NCBI GenBank assembly: GCA_029948255.1
Contig: JALIZF010001883.1
Span: 558,001-622,000, forward strand
Direction of reading: 5' to 3'
From: Telmatactis stephensoni
Taxonomy: Eukaryota > Cnidaria > Anthozoa > Actiniaria > Isophelliidae
Length of the DNA stretch: 64,000 nt
Shown here in pieces: positions 27,921 to 39,918 of the stretch. Below the pieces are notes generated by a model. That model saw nothing but the letters and a program-made list of their open reading frames with translations. It did no database searches and was not told where the DNA came from. Both the position numbers and the translations under genes were made by a program. The first letter of the stretch is position 1, and every line of letters begins with the position of its first letter.

Positions 27921-30110
27921 ATCCAACGGACCTTGCTGGTTTTAGGCCAAAGGGAGCATTTTCCGAAACCTTTTTATTGTCGCGTGACGTCGCGTTACTC
28001 AACGTGTCCTGATTCTGTCCTGATTGGCTAATGCGCACAAACTGGTTAAACAAGTTTTCTCACAGTTGTAGTCACGTTCTGTCATCTACGGTCGAATTTT
28101 CATCTAAATCTGTTAAAATTTGTTGCCCATAAGGCAAACTACGTCTTTTTGAAAACTGGAACTACAAAGCTCTTGACTAAATGAAGTATGAAGAAGATTT
28201 ACGACCTTTGATAGCCATTTTCATCAAAACTGAAGTGCCAGTTGAAAGTCTGAAGTCAAGTTGGAAACGAGGTCCAAAAGGAGTTCATTCTCTAGCTTTT
28301 GATAATTGCAAGTAACTTCAGGACAGACCATGGCAAGTAATTGGACTGAAATAAGGACTAGTTGAGGAATTTACCGCATTCCAGGTTGAACTTACAGCCA
28401 TTTGAGTGCTGCTTTGTACGGGACCATCATCATTCATCCATATGAGAGAAAAAGAGCAAGTTTAGTTAGCGGAATAGATTTGTGTTTCATACCTAAAGGG
28501 TTTTTCAAAACCCAGTGGTCGAGAAAATAAAGGTATGTTCAGTTTATTGATAAACGAGAGCTATTTTTCAGAGTTTTTGTTTTCATTGATTTGTGTTTTA
28601 AAGTTTGTAGCTCAAAAAAACGCATAGCTTCCAAAAACCGGCGATAGGCGAATATGTAGCCAGCAACGAGTTAAGTTCAATCGACTTAACTTTATGAGAT
28701 TATTTCATTCAAGAAATATTTTAGAGCTTACCAACTTAATAATGATATTCGAGGAAAATCTTCATGCTTTCACGCTCAAACCTGTCAAACCGGTATAGAG
28801 GAGTAAAAATATCGCTGGATACTTGATTTTTACTCGCTGCAGTCCTATACTCACGCGACATTTTCACTCGTCTATGATGAGTTGGATAATAATTGTTTTG
28901 TTATATACCAACTGTCAAAGAACAAAATAAAAATTAAATTTTAAATTTTAAATCAAAATTCACACAAAACTGACCTTTTTTTCACACATAGTTTTTCGGA
29001 GAATTGTTGCAGCTCTTTTGTGGTTGGTTATCATCTTTTTCTCGGAATAAATCTTGTATGTTGGTCTTAAAAGTTTGAAAGCTCAATCAACTTCCGGCTT
29101 TGTTATTACCGGTCAATAAAACTCACTGTTGCCCGCTGAGAGTTAGTGCTATTAGGTTTGAAAATGACCATTTTCCCCGTAAAAATGTGAAAATTTTGAT
29201 TTTCAATTTTGTTTATTTTCTACATACATTGCTTTGTATCGGGAAACCCAGAGACACGAGCTTGGGTTTCCTGTGTTTCACTGGAGGCAATGCATACTGG
29301 GATGTCTTGGAAACACGTGAACCAAATGACAGTGACGGTCAGTGAGAAGAGTGACCTGTGGATGGGGTTTTTCGACGAATATGGCGGTTTACAATTGGAT
29401 TTGTGGAAAACGCATGTTGGTAAGTGGTTATTAATTGCACTAGAAATGTTTCTCGTTTGACAATTATGTGATTTTATGTCGATAAATCACTCGAAGTACC
29501 GATAAATATCGGGCCGAAATATGGCGCCAAAGTCTGTGTACCTTTGTAGTTTTCATAGTGAGACCTTTTCCCGATCTTTTTAATCAACATAGTATATAGT
29601 TGCTTTCTTTTCTAACAAGTTTTTCGATTTCTTTTCTCGGAATAAAGACTTTATGGTGTTCGATGGAATATTACTTCGCTGCTGATAATTGTACTAGATA
29701 TCGCCAAATCAGCGTCAATGCTCCGAATCGAGTGGACTTTCTGCCTAGATTCCCAAAAAACTGACTCCAAGTCAAGACAAAAATACTTAATTCTACTCGT
29801 CGGTGTTGCATAGTACATTTTTACCGCCGTTTTCGATGAAACGCGACTACCTAGACATCAACATTGTAGATATTTGCACTTTGCATTAGACGTACATCGA
29901 TATTCTTTACCTCTCAATGGTGGCGGGCGACCCCTGGGGAATTTGACTTTTTCCGTTTCCTAGAGTTCAAATTCCCCACCCCTGGACTACTGTTAGAGTT
30001 CAAATTCCCGTCCCTGGGGACAAAAAACTACAATATCAACAAGAAAATTTTACTTGATCATTCTGACAACAGTCCAAACCACATTAATTCACATTGTATT
30101 TGTATATGTA
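27921..30110. other. intergenic stretch
   Basis: I see no gene that I can support on either strand. 29930-30030 contains a repeated CCCCTGGGGAATTTGA / GTTCAAATTCCC phrase in both orientations. Confidence 0.5.
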
Positions 30111-30246
30111 ATAGGACTCCACGCTGTCCAATTTGAAAATAATTGGACGAAAAAAATTCTGAGGACTGCCAAAATTGGACGAGGCCGTAGGCCGAGGAAT
30201 TTTTTGAGTTCAATTATTTTCAAATTGGACAGGCGTGGAGTCCTAT
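30111..30246. repeat. MITE with about 50-bp inverted ends
   Basis: ATAGGACTCCACGC and GTCCAATTTGAAAATAATTG on the left are matched inverted by CAATTATTTTCAAATTGGAC and GCGTGGAGTCCTAT on the right. Confidence 0.9.
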
Positions 30247-31116
30247 TAATTATTAATTATATAAGCTTAACTGGCCAACATTTTCGGTACGATTCATCTA
30301 GCTAGCTTCTTTGCAAACCAAGCAAGACAACTTGCAACGAAGTACATTATTCATGATGAGTTTTTGAATGCAGAAAAACATCTTATTGAAAATAAAAATA
30401 TACACTGTAAGGTCCATGAAATACATTTTATTGGATGATTAACTTTTCTGCACATTTTCATTTACCAATTTCATTCAGAAAGTGTTTTCATGCAAGCAGC
30501 CACAGGGATTCCCAGACCTTAACAGTTTGGGCTTCCTGTGGTCTTCAACGGTAGATAATGATTGATAAATGGCTGTTGTGCGATAAAGCATCAAAGAACC
30601 AAAAATTTCGTGCCAAAAACGTGTCTTAAAACCTGAAATAAAGCTGTTAAACAAAAGAAATACCTTTAGTTATCCATTCACGTTTCCTTATCTTCAAATA
30701 TGCTTTTGAAGCAGTTTATCAAAACAAAATTCTTCTGAGTTATATATTTACACAAGGGAAGATACTTCGCTTTTAATTAAAATTTAGAAGAGCAGCAGTT
30801 GGCTGATCACTTAGGGGGTGGGGGAGAGGCACATTAATTTGCACTGATTTTACATATTCCACTGCTGGAGAACTTAGCCGGCATGTCTCTACTAGAATGG
30901 ATTGTCAAAAATCTTTATTCGAAGGAGGGTAGTGTCCTTAAAGAATCTGAAGTAATAGAGCAATTGGAACCAACTTTCATGATTTTATTGGCAACTTCAC
31001 ACCTTGACTAGCAAAAACGTGCACCACCCCCTCCCCCTTCTTAGCAAAAAAGTACAATTTTGCCTGTCATCTACCCCCTGTGTGATCAGCTAACTGCTGC
31101 TTCAATTCCAGCTTAA

Positions 31117-32997
31117 GGTGGATCGACCCAATTTTCAAGTAGAGCTACCAGTCGTCTTTGAGTGAAAACTATTTGTTCATAAGCAGTCTGATAGTAAAGT
31201 AAGTATTGCACCCTTACCAGACAAAGATCAAAGTTTATGATGACGTATGTTATATGGAGATCGGCGCTATTATGGCGACGCCTTAAAAGAATTCCCCTTT
31301 TTACATATTCTCGATTTTAATAAGTTCTAGGCTTATTCTTGAAAAATGCTCTTGTGATCTTGTAGTTAACATCATTGCCTTTAGCTCTAGCGAATTAAAT
31401 CAAATTCTGAGAGAGCGTTTTCGAAATATCATCGATGAGAGATTTTAACTGCAAAAATCGAGCGTAAACTAAACAACTTTTTAAATCTCCTACAATTAAA
31501 AAGAAAGTAGCACATCCAAGTTAATTTTTCATCTCAAATTGTTGTAAAGATATCAAATTTGGCTACTGAAAGAGACGAGAGAAATCACATTAATTGATAT
31601 TGAGAAAAGTGAGCCGAACTCATGTATATGGACATGCTGAATTTACTTCTGTTGCCCAAATTTCGCTCTATTGTTACATAAACTGCAATACTTAAAGATC
31701 CCTTCGATAAATATTGTTTAAAAATTAGTATGGTTTAGTTTAGGTAATAGTTGATATGATATAGCGTTTTCAAATTCATTGAATCCTTTTACGGCTGTAA
31801 AATATTAGCCTCAAATCAGTATGATATTTTTCAGCCGGATACAGTGGTCGACAACTCATTGATGCATGATGTAGCTCCTTTGTTTTAGTTTGTCATGTTT
31901 TCGTGCATTCTAGCACCTGATGCAAATTGCGGAACGTTTCAATACCTTCCGATCACTCTTCCGAGATATGGTAATCGCTAGAAAGAAACTTTTTAACTGT
32001 ACATTTCTTTGCAGCATGTCAGCACATCGTTCTATTTTTACTTTGTCTCCCCATGATTCTGCTTTTGACGAGTTTCCATCTGCAGTTGTGTGACAAAAAG
32101 TTTCTTTCCTTTTTGGCATTCTTATGTATGTTTAGTTTTAGCAATTACCATATTTCGGAAGAGTGCTCGGAAGGTAATGAAGCGTTCCGTAATTTGCATC
32201 AAGTGTTGGAATGCATGAAAACATGACAAACTAAAACAAAGGAGCTACATCATGCATCAATGAGTTGTCGACCACTGTATCCGGCTGAAAAATATACTGA
32301 TTTGAGGCTAATATTTTACAGCCGTAAAAGGATTCAATGAATTTGAAAACGCTATATCATATCAACTATTACCTAAACTAAACCATACTAATTTTTAAAC
32401 AATATTTATCGAAGGGATCTTTAAGTATTGCAGTTTATGTAACAATAGAGCGAAATTTGGGCAACAGAAGTAAATTCAGCATAAATTCAGTAAATTCAGG
32501 CTCACTTTTCTCAATATCAATTAATGTGATTTCTCTCGTCTCTTTCAGTAGCCAAATTTGATATCTTTACAACAATTTGAGATGAAAAATTAACTTGGAT
32601 GTGCTACTTTCTTTTTAATTGTAGGAGATTTAAAAAGTTGTTTTGTTTACGCTCGATTTTTGCAGTTAAAATCTCTCATCGATGATATTTCGAAAACGCT
32701 CTCTCAGAATTTGATTTAATTCGCTAGAGCTAAAGGCAATGATGTTAACTACAAGATCACAAGAGCATTTTTCAAGAATAAGCCTAGAACTCATTAAAAT
32801 CGAGAATATGTAAAAAGGGGAATTCTTTTAAGGCGTCGCCATAATAGCGCCGATCTCCATATAACATACGTCATCATAAACTTTGATCTTTGTCTGGTAA
32901 GGGTGCAATACTTACTTTACTATCAGACTGCTTATGAACAAATAGTTTTCACTCAAAGACGACTGGTAGCTCTACTTGAAAATTGGGTCGATCCACC
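31117..32997. mobile_element. 1.88-kb foldback element flanked by TTAA
   Basis: The ends are GGTGGATCGACCC and its inverse, each next to TTAA (31113-31116 and 32998-33001). The two arms, about 890 bp each, are near-identical inverted copies around a loop of roughly 90 bp centred near 32057. Small differences include about 27 extra bases near the inner end of the right arm. No ORF worth calling. TTAA duplications are typical of piggyBac and Kolobok transposons, so it may be a non-autonomous foldback of one of these. Confidence 0.92.
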
Positions 32998-34129
32998 TTA
33001 ATTGATGCTTTGAAAACGTCGCTTTGAAAACGATAGATTAATTTTGGTATAATGTGGTATAAAACGGTAGTACAAAGTGATTCAAAGCTGTTCAAAGCGG
33101 TTCAAACTATGAATAAAAAAACAAGAAAATAAAGGCTTAAAAACTGTGTAATTAAGACATAAACACAAAGAAAATACAAATAAATGTCTAAGAAATGGCT
33201 ACTTACACTACTGGGCCAGTGGTGTTAAGAAAATACAAGTTGAAAGTGCTTAATATCATCATCAAATACTACTCGCACATGGTTCTTCTAGCTCACTCTA
33301 AAAACGTCAGATGTTCTCTACTGCTCAACTCCGCTGACCGAAAGTACAAACAACAACAACAAAAAACCTAAATAACTTATAGAATTAAACATAAACAGCT
33401 GTTCTTCAGCCATTATATGGGGAATTTGCTGAACTAACTCTGTCAAGTCTTCAAACACTGGCCACTCTAATACACCTTTAGACAGGGCATCTGAAAAAGT
33501 GCGGAAAAAAAACTTGGGAGAGTGCGGAAATTTTACCAAATAGTGCTGAAAAGTGTGGACATGCTAATTTGCATACTATTATTTGATTGTTAATATATTA
33601 TTTTGGTTACAGTAATTATAATTAATTGCATAGTCTTTATATAGCTTTAAGGCATATATTTGGAGGTTGATGCATGCAAAGAACTACAGTAAGACCCTGC
33701 ACATATATATAAGAACCTAGATTTTTCCAAGTCAATAATTGTTGTTTTTCCAAAAATGGTATTGTGCAATATCAACATGCATTAAACTGACATTATCATG
33801 AATGTCAGAAATATCAACTAACATCTATTCTGAATCTAACTGAAAGGACAGGTCTCAAAGTTACATTTAAAGTTTTAGTTAATAGACCTTTTATAAATAA
33901 GACGTTCGTCCTATGTCCCAAAATGTCTCACTTATGTAGGGGTATTGTTATGCATAAATGCAACAATGGAAAAGAACAATGCGTGTTTACGCTCGTCAGC
34001 ATTGCTGCTTTTTATATGTTAATGAGTTCGAAAATTTTTTACATGCTAATGGTGGAGATGTAACAAATATGAAATAGGTGCACGTGTCTTTGTCCTCAGA
34101 AATAAACAAGTAGGAGATGGAGAGAGGAA

Positions 34130-34395
34130 GAAGACAAGCGTGTTTCAGGCCATGTCCACACGTATCCGAAAAGTTTTTTATTCGCAATTTTTTTCGTGTC
34201 CACACGCAGCGTATTCAAATAAGTGTCGCCCGTCCACACGTAACCGGAAAATATTTCGTATGCACAATATTTCTTTGCGCCCTCACGTATCTGCCGTCTA
34301 TTTTAGCCTTATTGGGATAGCACGATGTAAGTGTTTTCGAAAATTTTCGGATACAACCATCCACACTGCACGTATACGTATTCGTATCGGATAAA
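34130..34395. repeat. CCACACGTATCCG repeat inside PIF/Harbinger
   Basis: Several variants of TCCACACG(T/C)A(T/A)CCG occur in direct and inverted form, including TTTTCGGATAC near 34345. It is probably an old MITE or subterminal repeat region. Confidence 0.55.
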
Positions 34396-36109
34396 AAAAA
34401 ATTTCACTCTGGAGAGCGTTTTCAAACATTTTTGAAAATAAGGTGAAATAATTCAACAACTTAAGTGTCAGTTTTTACACATGATTAAAAGCTGTTCTCA
34501 CTTTTCGTTATATTCTGCTAGATTGCATCTACACAAAAGCCTGGAATGTTCAGTATTTGTCGCTAAAAGTTTCTGTTCTTCATTTCACTAGCAATTCAGC
34601 TCTGTGGCTACGTTTTATTGCTAATGGCTACTATGGTATCACCGCCATTCCCTTCATTTTTGGCTCAAATACCACTGATTGTGTTAACATTAACTCCATT
34701 AATAGGCAACGCTAAATCTCGTTTGCTTGTTTTTCCTTTTCATCTGTTTGGTATGATGTGCTCCATGTTAGTGATGATAATCAGCATTTTAGACCAGTAT
34801 AAACTTAGTGTATTGGATCGCTTGGGCATTTTTGGACCAGAGATGAATGGAGGAACAGATTATTACACAGAATTAAAGCAATCTCCGATTAAGTTTTGGT
34901 ATATCACCGGAGAAACCATAGAAACATTTGAAGATATTGTTAGACGAATGAGACTACCGATACTGAATTTTCAACGAAGAAATGCCAGGTGACTACGAAG
35001 CCAACGATTAACTATTGGAAACTGGTTGCTTCTAACCTTAATATGGCTTAGACGATATCCGCGCTTGCAAACACTTGCAGCTATGTTCAAAATTGACATA
35101 TGTTACCTAAGTAAAACTGTGAATTACATTGTACCACTAATGCTTGAGCATTTTTCGCGAGAAATAAAATGGGCACTGGGACAAGTTTCCTACTTGTGTA
35201 GGAGTGATTGACGGCACAGCACATGCAATATGGCACCCATCCCGGAGGCAAAGATTGTTTTACCGACGTGACAAGAAGAAACATTTCATGGCAAGCCACC
35301 TGATAGTCACCCCAGATGGCATGATAGCTCATTGCTCGGCAGCATAAGTTTAATTTGTATACAGTTCTTTGTTTTTTTAATTGAAAATATTTTGTCATCT
35401 ATAAACTGAATATTTATTCAAAAGGAAAAAAGCTATTGCGAATGCGCGCACGGTTTACAGTCATCTCGCCCACGGACCGATTCGCCCACACCAACTCGCC
35501 TACGCATTTTACCAACTCGCCCACGCATTCAAATTTACCTTTCTATTGCATTGAATGTTGCTAATAAACAATTCTAAATGCTCTTACATTATTATTAGAA
35601 ACAAACAAACGAATAATTCTCACGAAGAAGTCTAAAGGCCAAGTTATAACACGCTACGATATGTCGATGCCAGGGCCCGATTCTTCGGATAGACTTCGTT
35701 CGGGAAAAGAAGGAAATCGGCCGATTTGCAAACATCTGTGTCTTAACGATTTTTAGAAAGGGAAATCAAATGAATTTGACTATCAAAAACAGTTAGAAAT
35801 CAAATCGGGCTGAGACAATCGTAGCGTGTCACTCGGCCTAAAGCTTCTTGTTAGTATTCAAAATGGCGGTCTTAGTCTCCCCCCAGTCCCCTCTCGATAT
35901 CTTCTACAACAGCCCTACCCGACTCAAAATTAATCAACTCCAAAGTTTTTACACAATGTATTTTATTTCATAAATGATAAAAAATATATACATTATTATT
36001 ATTATCAATATTTTGATTTATGCAGTATTAACGTTTTACAGAACTACTAAACAGTCATTTATTGGCTTCTGGCTGGTCCATTTAGTTTAGAACAATCTTT
36101 CAGGAGTTG

Positions 36110-38081
36110 TCATGCAGTAATGTTCCTCTTGTCATATTGATCCCATAACGTGAAGACTTTTTGCTGTAGACGCCTGTAGCAGGATCTCTGTATTCTGGTA
36201 AGAACGCCATCTGATACAAGTCGTATCTGCAGATGAGTGAGCTCAGCTTCCCGGTAGAGTAACTCAATCAGCTCGTAGAGGGGGAGGTGCCTTCCTGATG
36301 CTCGGCGGTTAAGTGCGTGGTGCCAACCTTCGATGTCGTTGTTGGTCCTTATTGGTTCGCCAAAAATACTCCAGTCTTTCGGCGAGTGGATAGTAGAGTT
36401 AATCCACTGGTTTTGGACATAATAAATAACTTGACGTAGTGGCTCTGTTGTAGCCTGCAGCTGTAGCCTGGCAAACATTCGCGGAATTTCATGGTACAGC
36501 AGGAATGGAAGTGCCATAATCTTTCTTACGTACTTATAGGTGGCGTCGTCATGCTGATATCTCACTTGCAATCCGAACTCCTGTACCTGTAAATACAAAT
36601 AAAGATAAATTAGAAAGAGATTAAAGAGAAATTGATCTGTTGTGTATAATGAACATATATTGAAATCCATACATACCTTTCTCCATAAGGCCTGTGTCCA
36701 ATGGAAGACACAGCCCTGAAGCTGCACCTCTGGTAGGACCGATTTAAGCGCTGACCACATTGCCACTTCAAAGTCCAATGTAACCTTGCTGACTTTTGGT
36801 TGATGAGGCAACAAATTGAGAACTTTCTTCAGGACCTACAAAGGTAAAATATGTTTTAATATAACAAGTAAATTACGTTTCATGATTCTCTAAAATTATT
36901 ACCTTTTTGTAATCCTTCTTCTTCTTGTTAGCCATGATGACGAATACCAAAGGGACCTGCTTGGCATTGTCTCCAGACGTCACAAATGCATTTATCGTTA
37001 ACAGCTGGATAAATGGCTTTCGTACAACTTTGAATGTCCCGTTGACATACCATGTCTTAGCGTTGGCAAGGGTTTCTAGCTGCTTGTCTGTCGCAAACAT
37101 GAGATGACGGCGATCCTTCACGTGGATGTCAGCACGTAAGAAGTTTGTAGGGATGGCGTCGTGGTTGATTTCAAAGTCGAAGTCGATAGGGTCTGCTGGT
37201 CGCATACTCTGGCGTAGTCTGTTCGCTGCACGGGCGATGTTAACAGGAGCGGGTAGGGCAGAACATGGGCTGTCTGTCAGTTCACTTAAAAGGACCTAAA
37301 AAAGAGTAAGAAGTCTGTTAAAAGATGTCCTAAATCACATTTTATACAGTTTTCACATTTTTCACACATATTCATAATATAGCATTACCTCTTCCACAAT
37401 AGCTGAGGCCGGTTTAAACTTGTTTTCTAATGCTTTCACCTTGACGGACTTCACAATCTTTGTTGCCAGCATCGTTCTGGATTGAGCAGTGTGGTTGTGC
37501 GTTGACTGACCAGGTACGAACGAGCCATTTCTTTCAGTCACTGATGCCTTGCAGGAATTTCCTTTGGGGCGGACAGTACATTGCCAGTAAGTTGCGTAGG
37601 ACCTCCTTGACTTAACGTTATACGTGAATCCTAGGCTGTCGATGAGCTTGGTCTTCCTTCGTTGTGATGCGATGTCAGTCATTACAACTTACATTGCACA
37701 GACAATATGAAGTATTGTTGTGAAACAAAATAATAACAAAATCTTACCATCATCTGATGAGCTGGCACTATCTAGATTGGAGGGGGAATCATGAATCGCA
37801 TCATGCTCGTCTTCGACAGATACATCTAAAAGGAACAAAGAATAATCAATTAAGGTACATTTTGAATAACAGTTAAAACGAAAGAAAAATAAAAGCAAAC
37901 AAAATCAAATATTATAATTGAATTATTAAAGTTTTAAAATGAACAACATATAAATCTTACCATCATCAGAAGTAGCGCAGTTTTGATGTTGCCAATGGCT
38001 TCGACCATCAAACCAACCAACAAACCAGGCATCATGTTGGTCATCAATAGGTAGTTCACAAACCATACAGTGATCAGACAT
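36110..38081 (-). CDS. MULE transposase with FLYWCH domain, six exons
   Basis: Exons on the minus strand: 38081-37961 (MSDHCMVCELPIDD, then an H..C pair), 37825-37748 (acidic), about 37689-37389 (FLYWCH zinc finger: GFTYNVKSRRSYATYWQC, C, and HNH), 37295-36903 (start of the MULE domain), 36835-36677 (VTLDFEVAMW and GCVFHWTQALW) and 36596-36110 (TNNDIEGWHHALNRR to the stop). Four junctions fit in phase at GT-AG sites; the acceptor of the third exon is approximate. FLYWCH binds DNA; MULE is a DDE-type nuclease. The usual first catalytic Asp (WYVDGTF) is Asn here (TWYVNGTFK), while the TLDFE Asp and NDIEGWH Glu remain. No stops or frameshifts are seen. Confidence 0.9.
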
Positions 38082-39425
38082 ATTCGCCGAAGTAGATGAA
38101 CGTTTGTATAAAATTTAAGTTTTCGCTTGTAATCGTAGTTGATAGTTTGAAAGTATAGTGTGAGTGATGATAGTACTCCTGCTTTTATAGTATTTGGGTG
38201 GATCAAAGCTTCCTTGAAAAACCATTTGATTGGCTCATTTCAGTTCCCATTCATGAAAGAGCTTTATGATCAAGAACAAAAGGTAATAAATGAAAATAAG
38301 GTGACAGAATTTGTCACCTCTTTCCATTGTATGAAAAACAACAGACGTTGATCACTAAGTTTGATGACTCTCATTTGTTATTCATAAACCACGTTATTCA
38401 TAACATAAGACATTTTATTATATTCGTGTTATTGGTTACACCTTCAGTGAAACCCCTTCAGTAACAGTAAACTTGATCTTTGGTTTTTTATCCCAAAAGA
38501 ACAACAAAAACAACAATTAAACTTAAACTTAAACTGTTTTCCAGATTAATGGCAACAATGACCCTCTTGTCTCGTCACGTGTTTATATCTTCCTTACTAT
38601 CGAACATAAACAAAAGGGTTGTCGACGACGGCAGCGTGGGCGAAACGGTTGTAACGATGTCGCCCACGCGTAACCAATAATCAAGATGATAATAATTCGA
38701 AAACGAATGGCTATCTAGAGAAAAATAATCGGATTCCAAATAATCTTTGAGTTATTTTACAGTATACAATATTAGATTTAAAGGTTTGGTTCGCTCTGTA
38801 GCGAAAGATGGCAATCAACTTGAGAGGAACAGTGATCATGCTGTCGTTCAGTTCCCGACACAGTGATTATAACATGTAGCACAACCTGAACTTTATCAAA
38901 GTACTTTTTTTGAAGTCTTCTCAAAAGCATATTATTCGAAAAACACTTAAAGCAACTCATCTTGGAATAAACGATGAATCCATGGAATTTGTTGCAGCGA
39001 CTGTTCTTGTTTACATGTATTGTCATCGGGTCGCTATGGACGCTTTCACAGTAATTCAACAAAAGACAATCAATTCACTTGATGAGGATCCTGGTTTTAA
39101 CTTGTAACTTGAATTTCTTACCTTATCTCAGATTTAATGAGTAAATAAAGACTACGATTTGGTATGAGATTTTTGAAAACATTGGCTTAACGTTTGCTCA
39201 GCGTACCTTTAACCTACGTAGTATTTTGAGTTAGATTGGCTTTACGTTCGCTTTTACTGTCAGTTTCATATTACATATATCATAAAAGCTTTTTAACTGG
39301 CTTGTAGTAAGTGCGGACTTAACACTTGTCACTTGATATCATTAAGTATATCAAATGCGTGGGCGAGTTGGTAAAATGCGTAGGCGAGTTGGTGTGGGCG
39401 AGTCAGTCCGTGGGTGAGATGACCG
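38082..39425. other. MULE 5' region, non-coding
   Basis: This lies between the transposase start codon and the right TIR. It should hold the promoter. I see no second gene. Confidence 0.5.
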
Positions 39426-39918
39426 GATACCGCGCGCACAATATCCTTCTAATGGCCATAACATTTTAAATTATTTATAGATTTCCCGGTTACTTGAATG
39501 ATATCAATTGTTTCAACTTGATGCCAAGTATTGGACCAGGATGTGAACTTCCTTTGCCTAATGGCTGCCATATTCTGGCTGACGGTGGATATCCTCCCCA
39601 CCCAGTTCTCGTTAGACCAAGAAAGCGAAATCAAGTACGGGGTAACCCAAGAGTGAAGAAAATCAACCGAGAACTTCGAAAATGTCTTGTAAAAGTAGAG
39701 CACGAAATTGGATTCTTCAAAACTTATCGTTGCCTTTCGAATGAGGGAGGCCGTTGGAGACATAAGAAAGCCTTTCTGTCAATTGTAATCCACTTATGCG
39801 CCTGTTTGAGTAACAGAAGAAAGAGATTTTTAGCTGAATAAATTAACTGAGACTTGACCGGGTTAATGAGAACCACTTTAATGAGAATCACTCTAATGAG
39901 AATCACTGGCTACATGCC

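Larger units (their letters stand above)
35452..39431. mobile_element. MULE DNA transposon, 3980 bp
   Basis: The TIRs begin GGTTTACAGTCATCTCGCCC on the left and GGTATCCGGTCATCTCACCC on the right, with similarity of about 75 bp and TCGCC(C/T)AC repeated in them. GCGCGCAC flanks both sides (35444-35451 and 39432-39439), an 8-bp target duplication. It carries one spliced transposase gene on the minus strand. It sits within the intron of the PIF/Harbinger transposase. Confidence 0.93.
34618..39841 (+). pseudogene. PIF/Harbinger transposase (DDE_Tnp_4), disabled and split by a MULE
   Basis: The part up to 35343 has an N-terminal region and the first catalytic Asp in VIDGTAHAIWHPSRRQ. The second part (39481-39841) has PGYLNDINCF with the second Asp, LADGGYP, and the Glu in KVEHEIGFFKTYRCL, ending RRKRFLAE then TAA. 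Damage: an in-frame TGA at 34990-34992, a frameshift just before 35201, and a donor that reads ATAAGT instead of GTAAGT at 35344. The acceptor TTTATAG at 39480 and the phase (GC + A) fit the expected SAAFPGYLND join. The intron would be about 149 bp without the inserted MULE. Family assignment is firm; activity is not expected. Confidence 0.88.

Noticed and set aside
39440..39480. ATATCCTT at 39441 looks like a U12-type splice donor
   Set aside because: It sits only 40 bases before the acceptor, on the wrong side of the MULE for the first exon, and is better explained as intron sequence.
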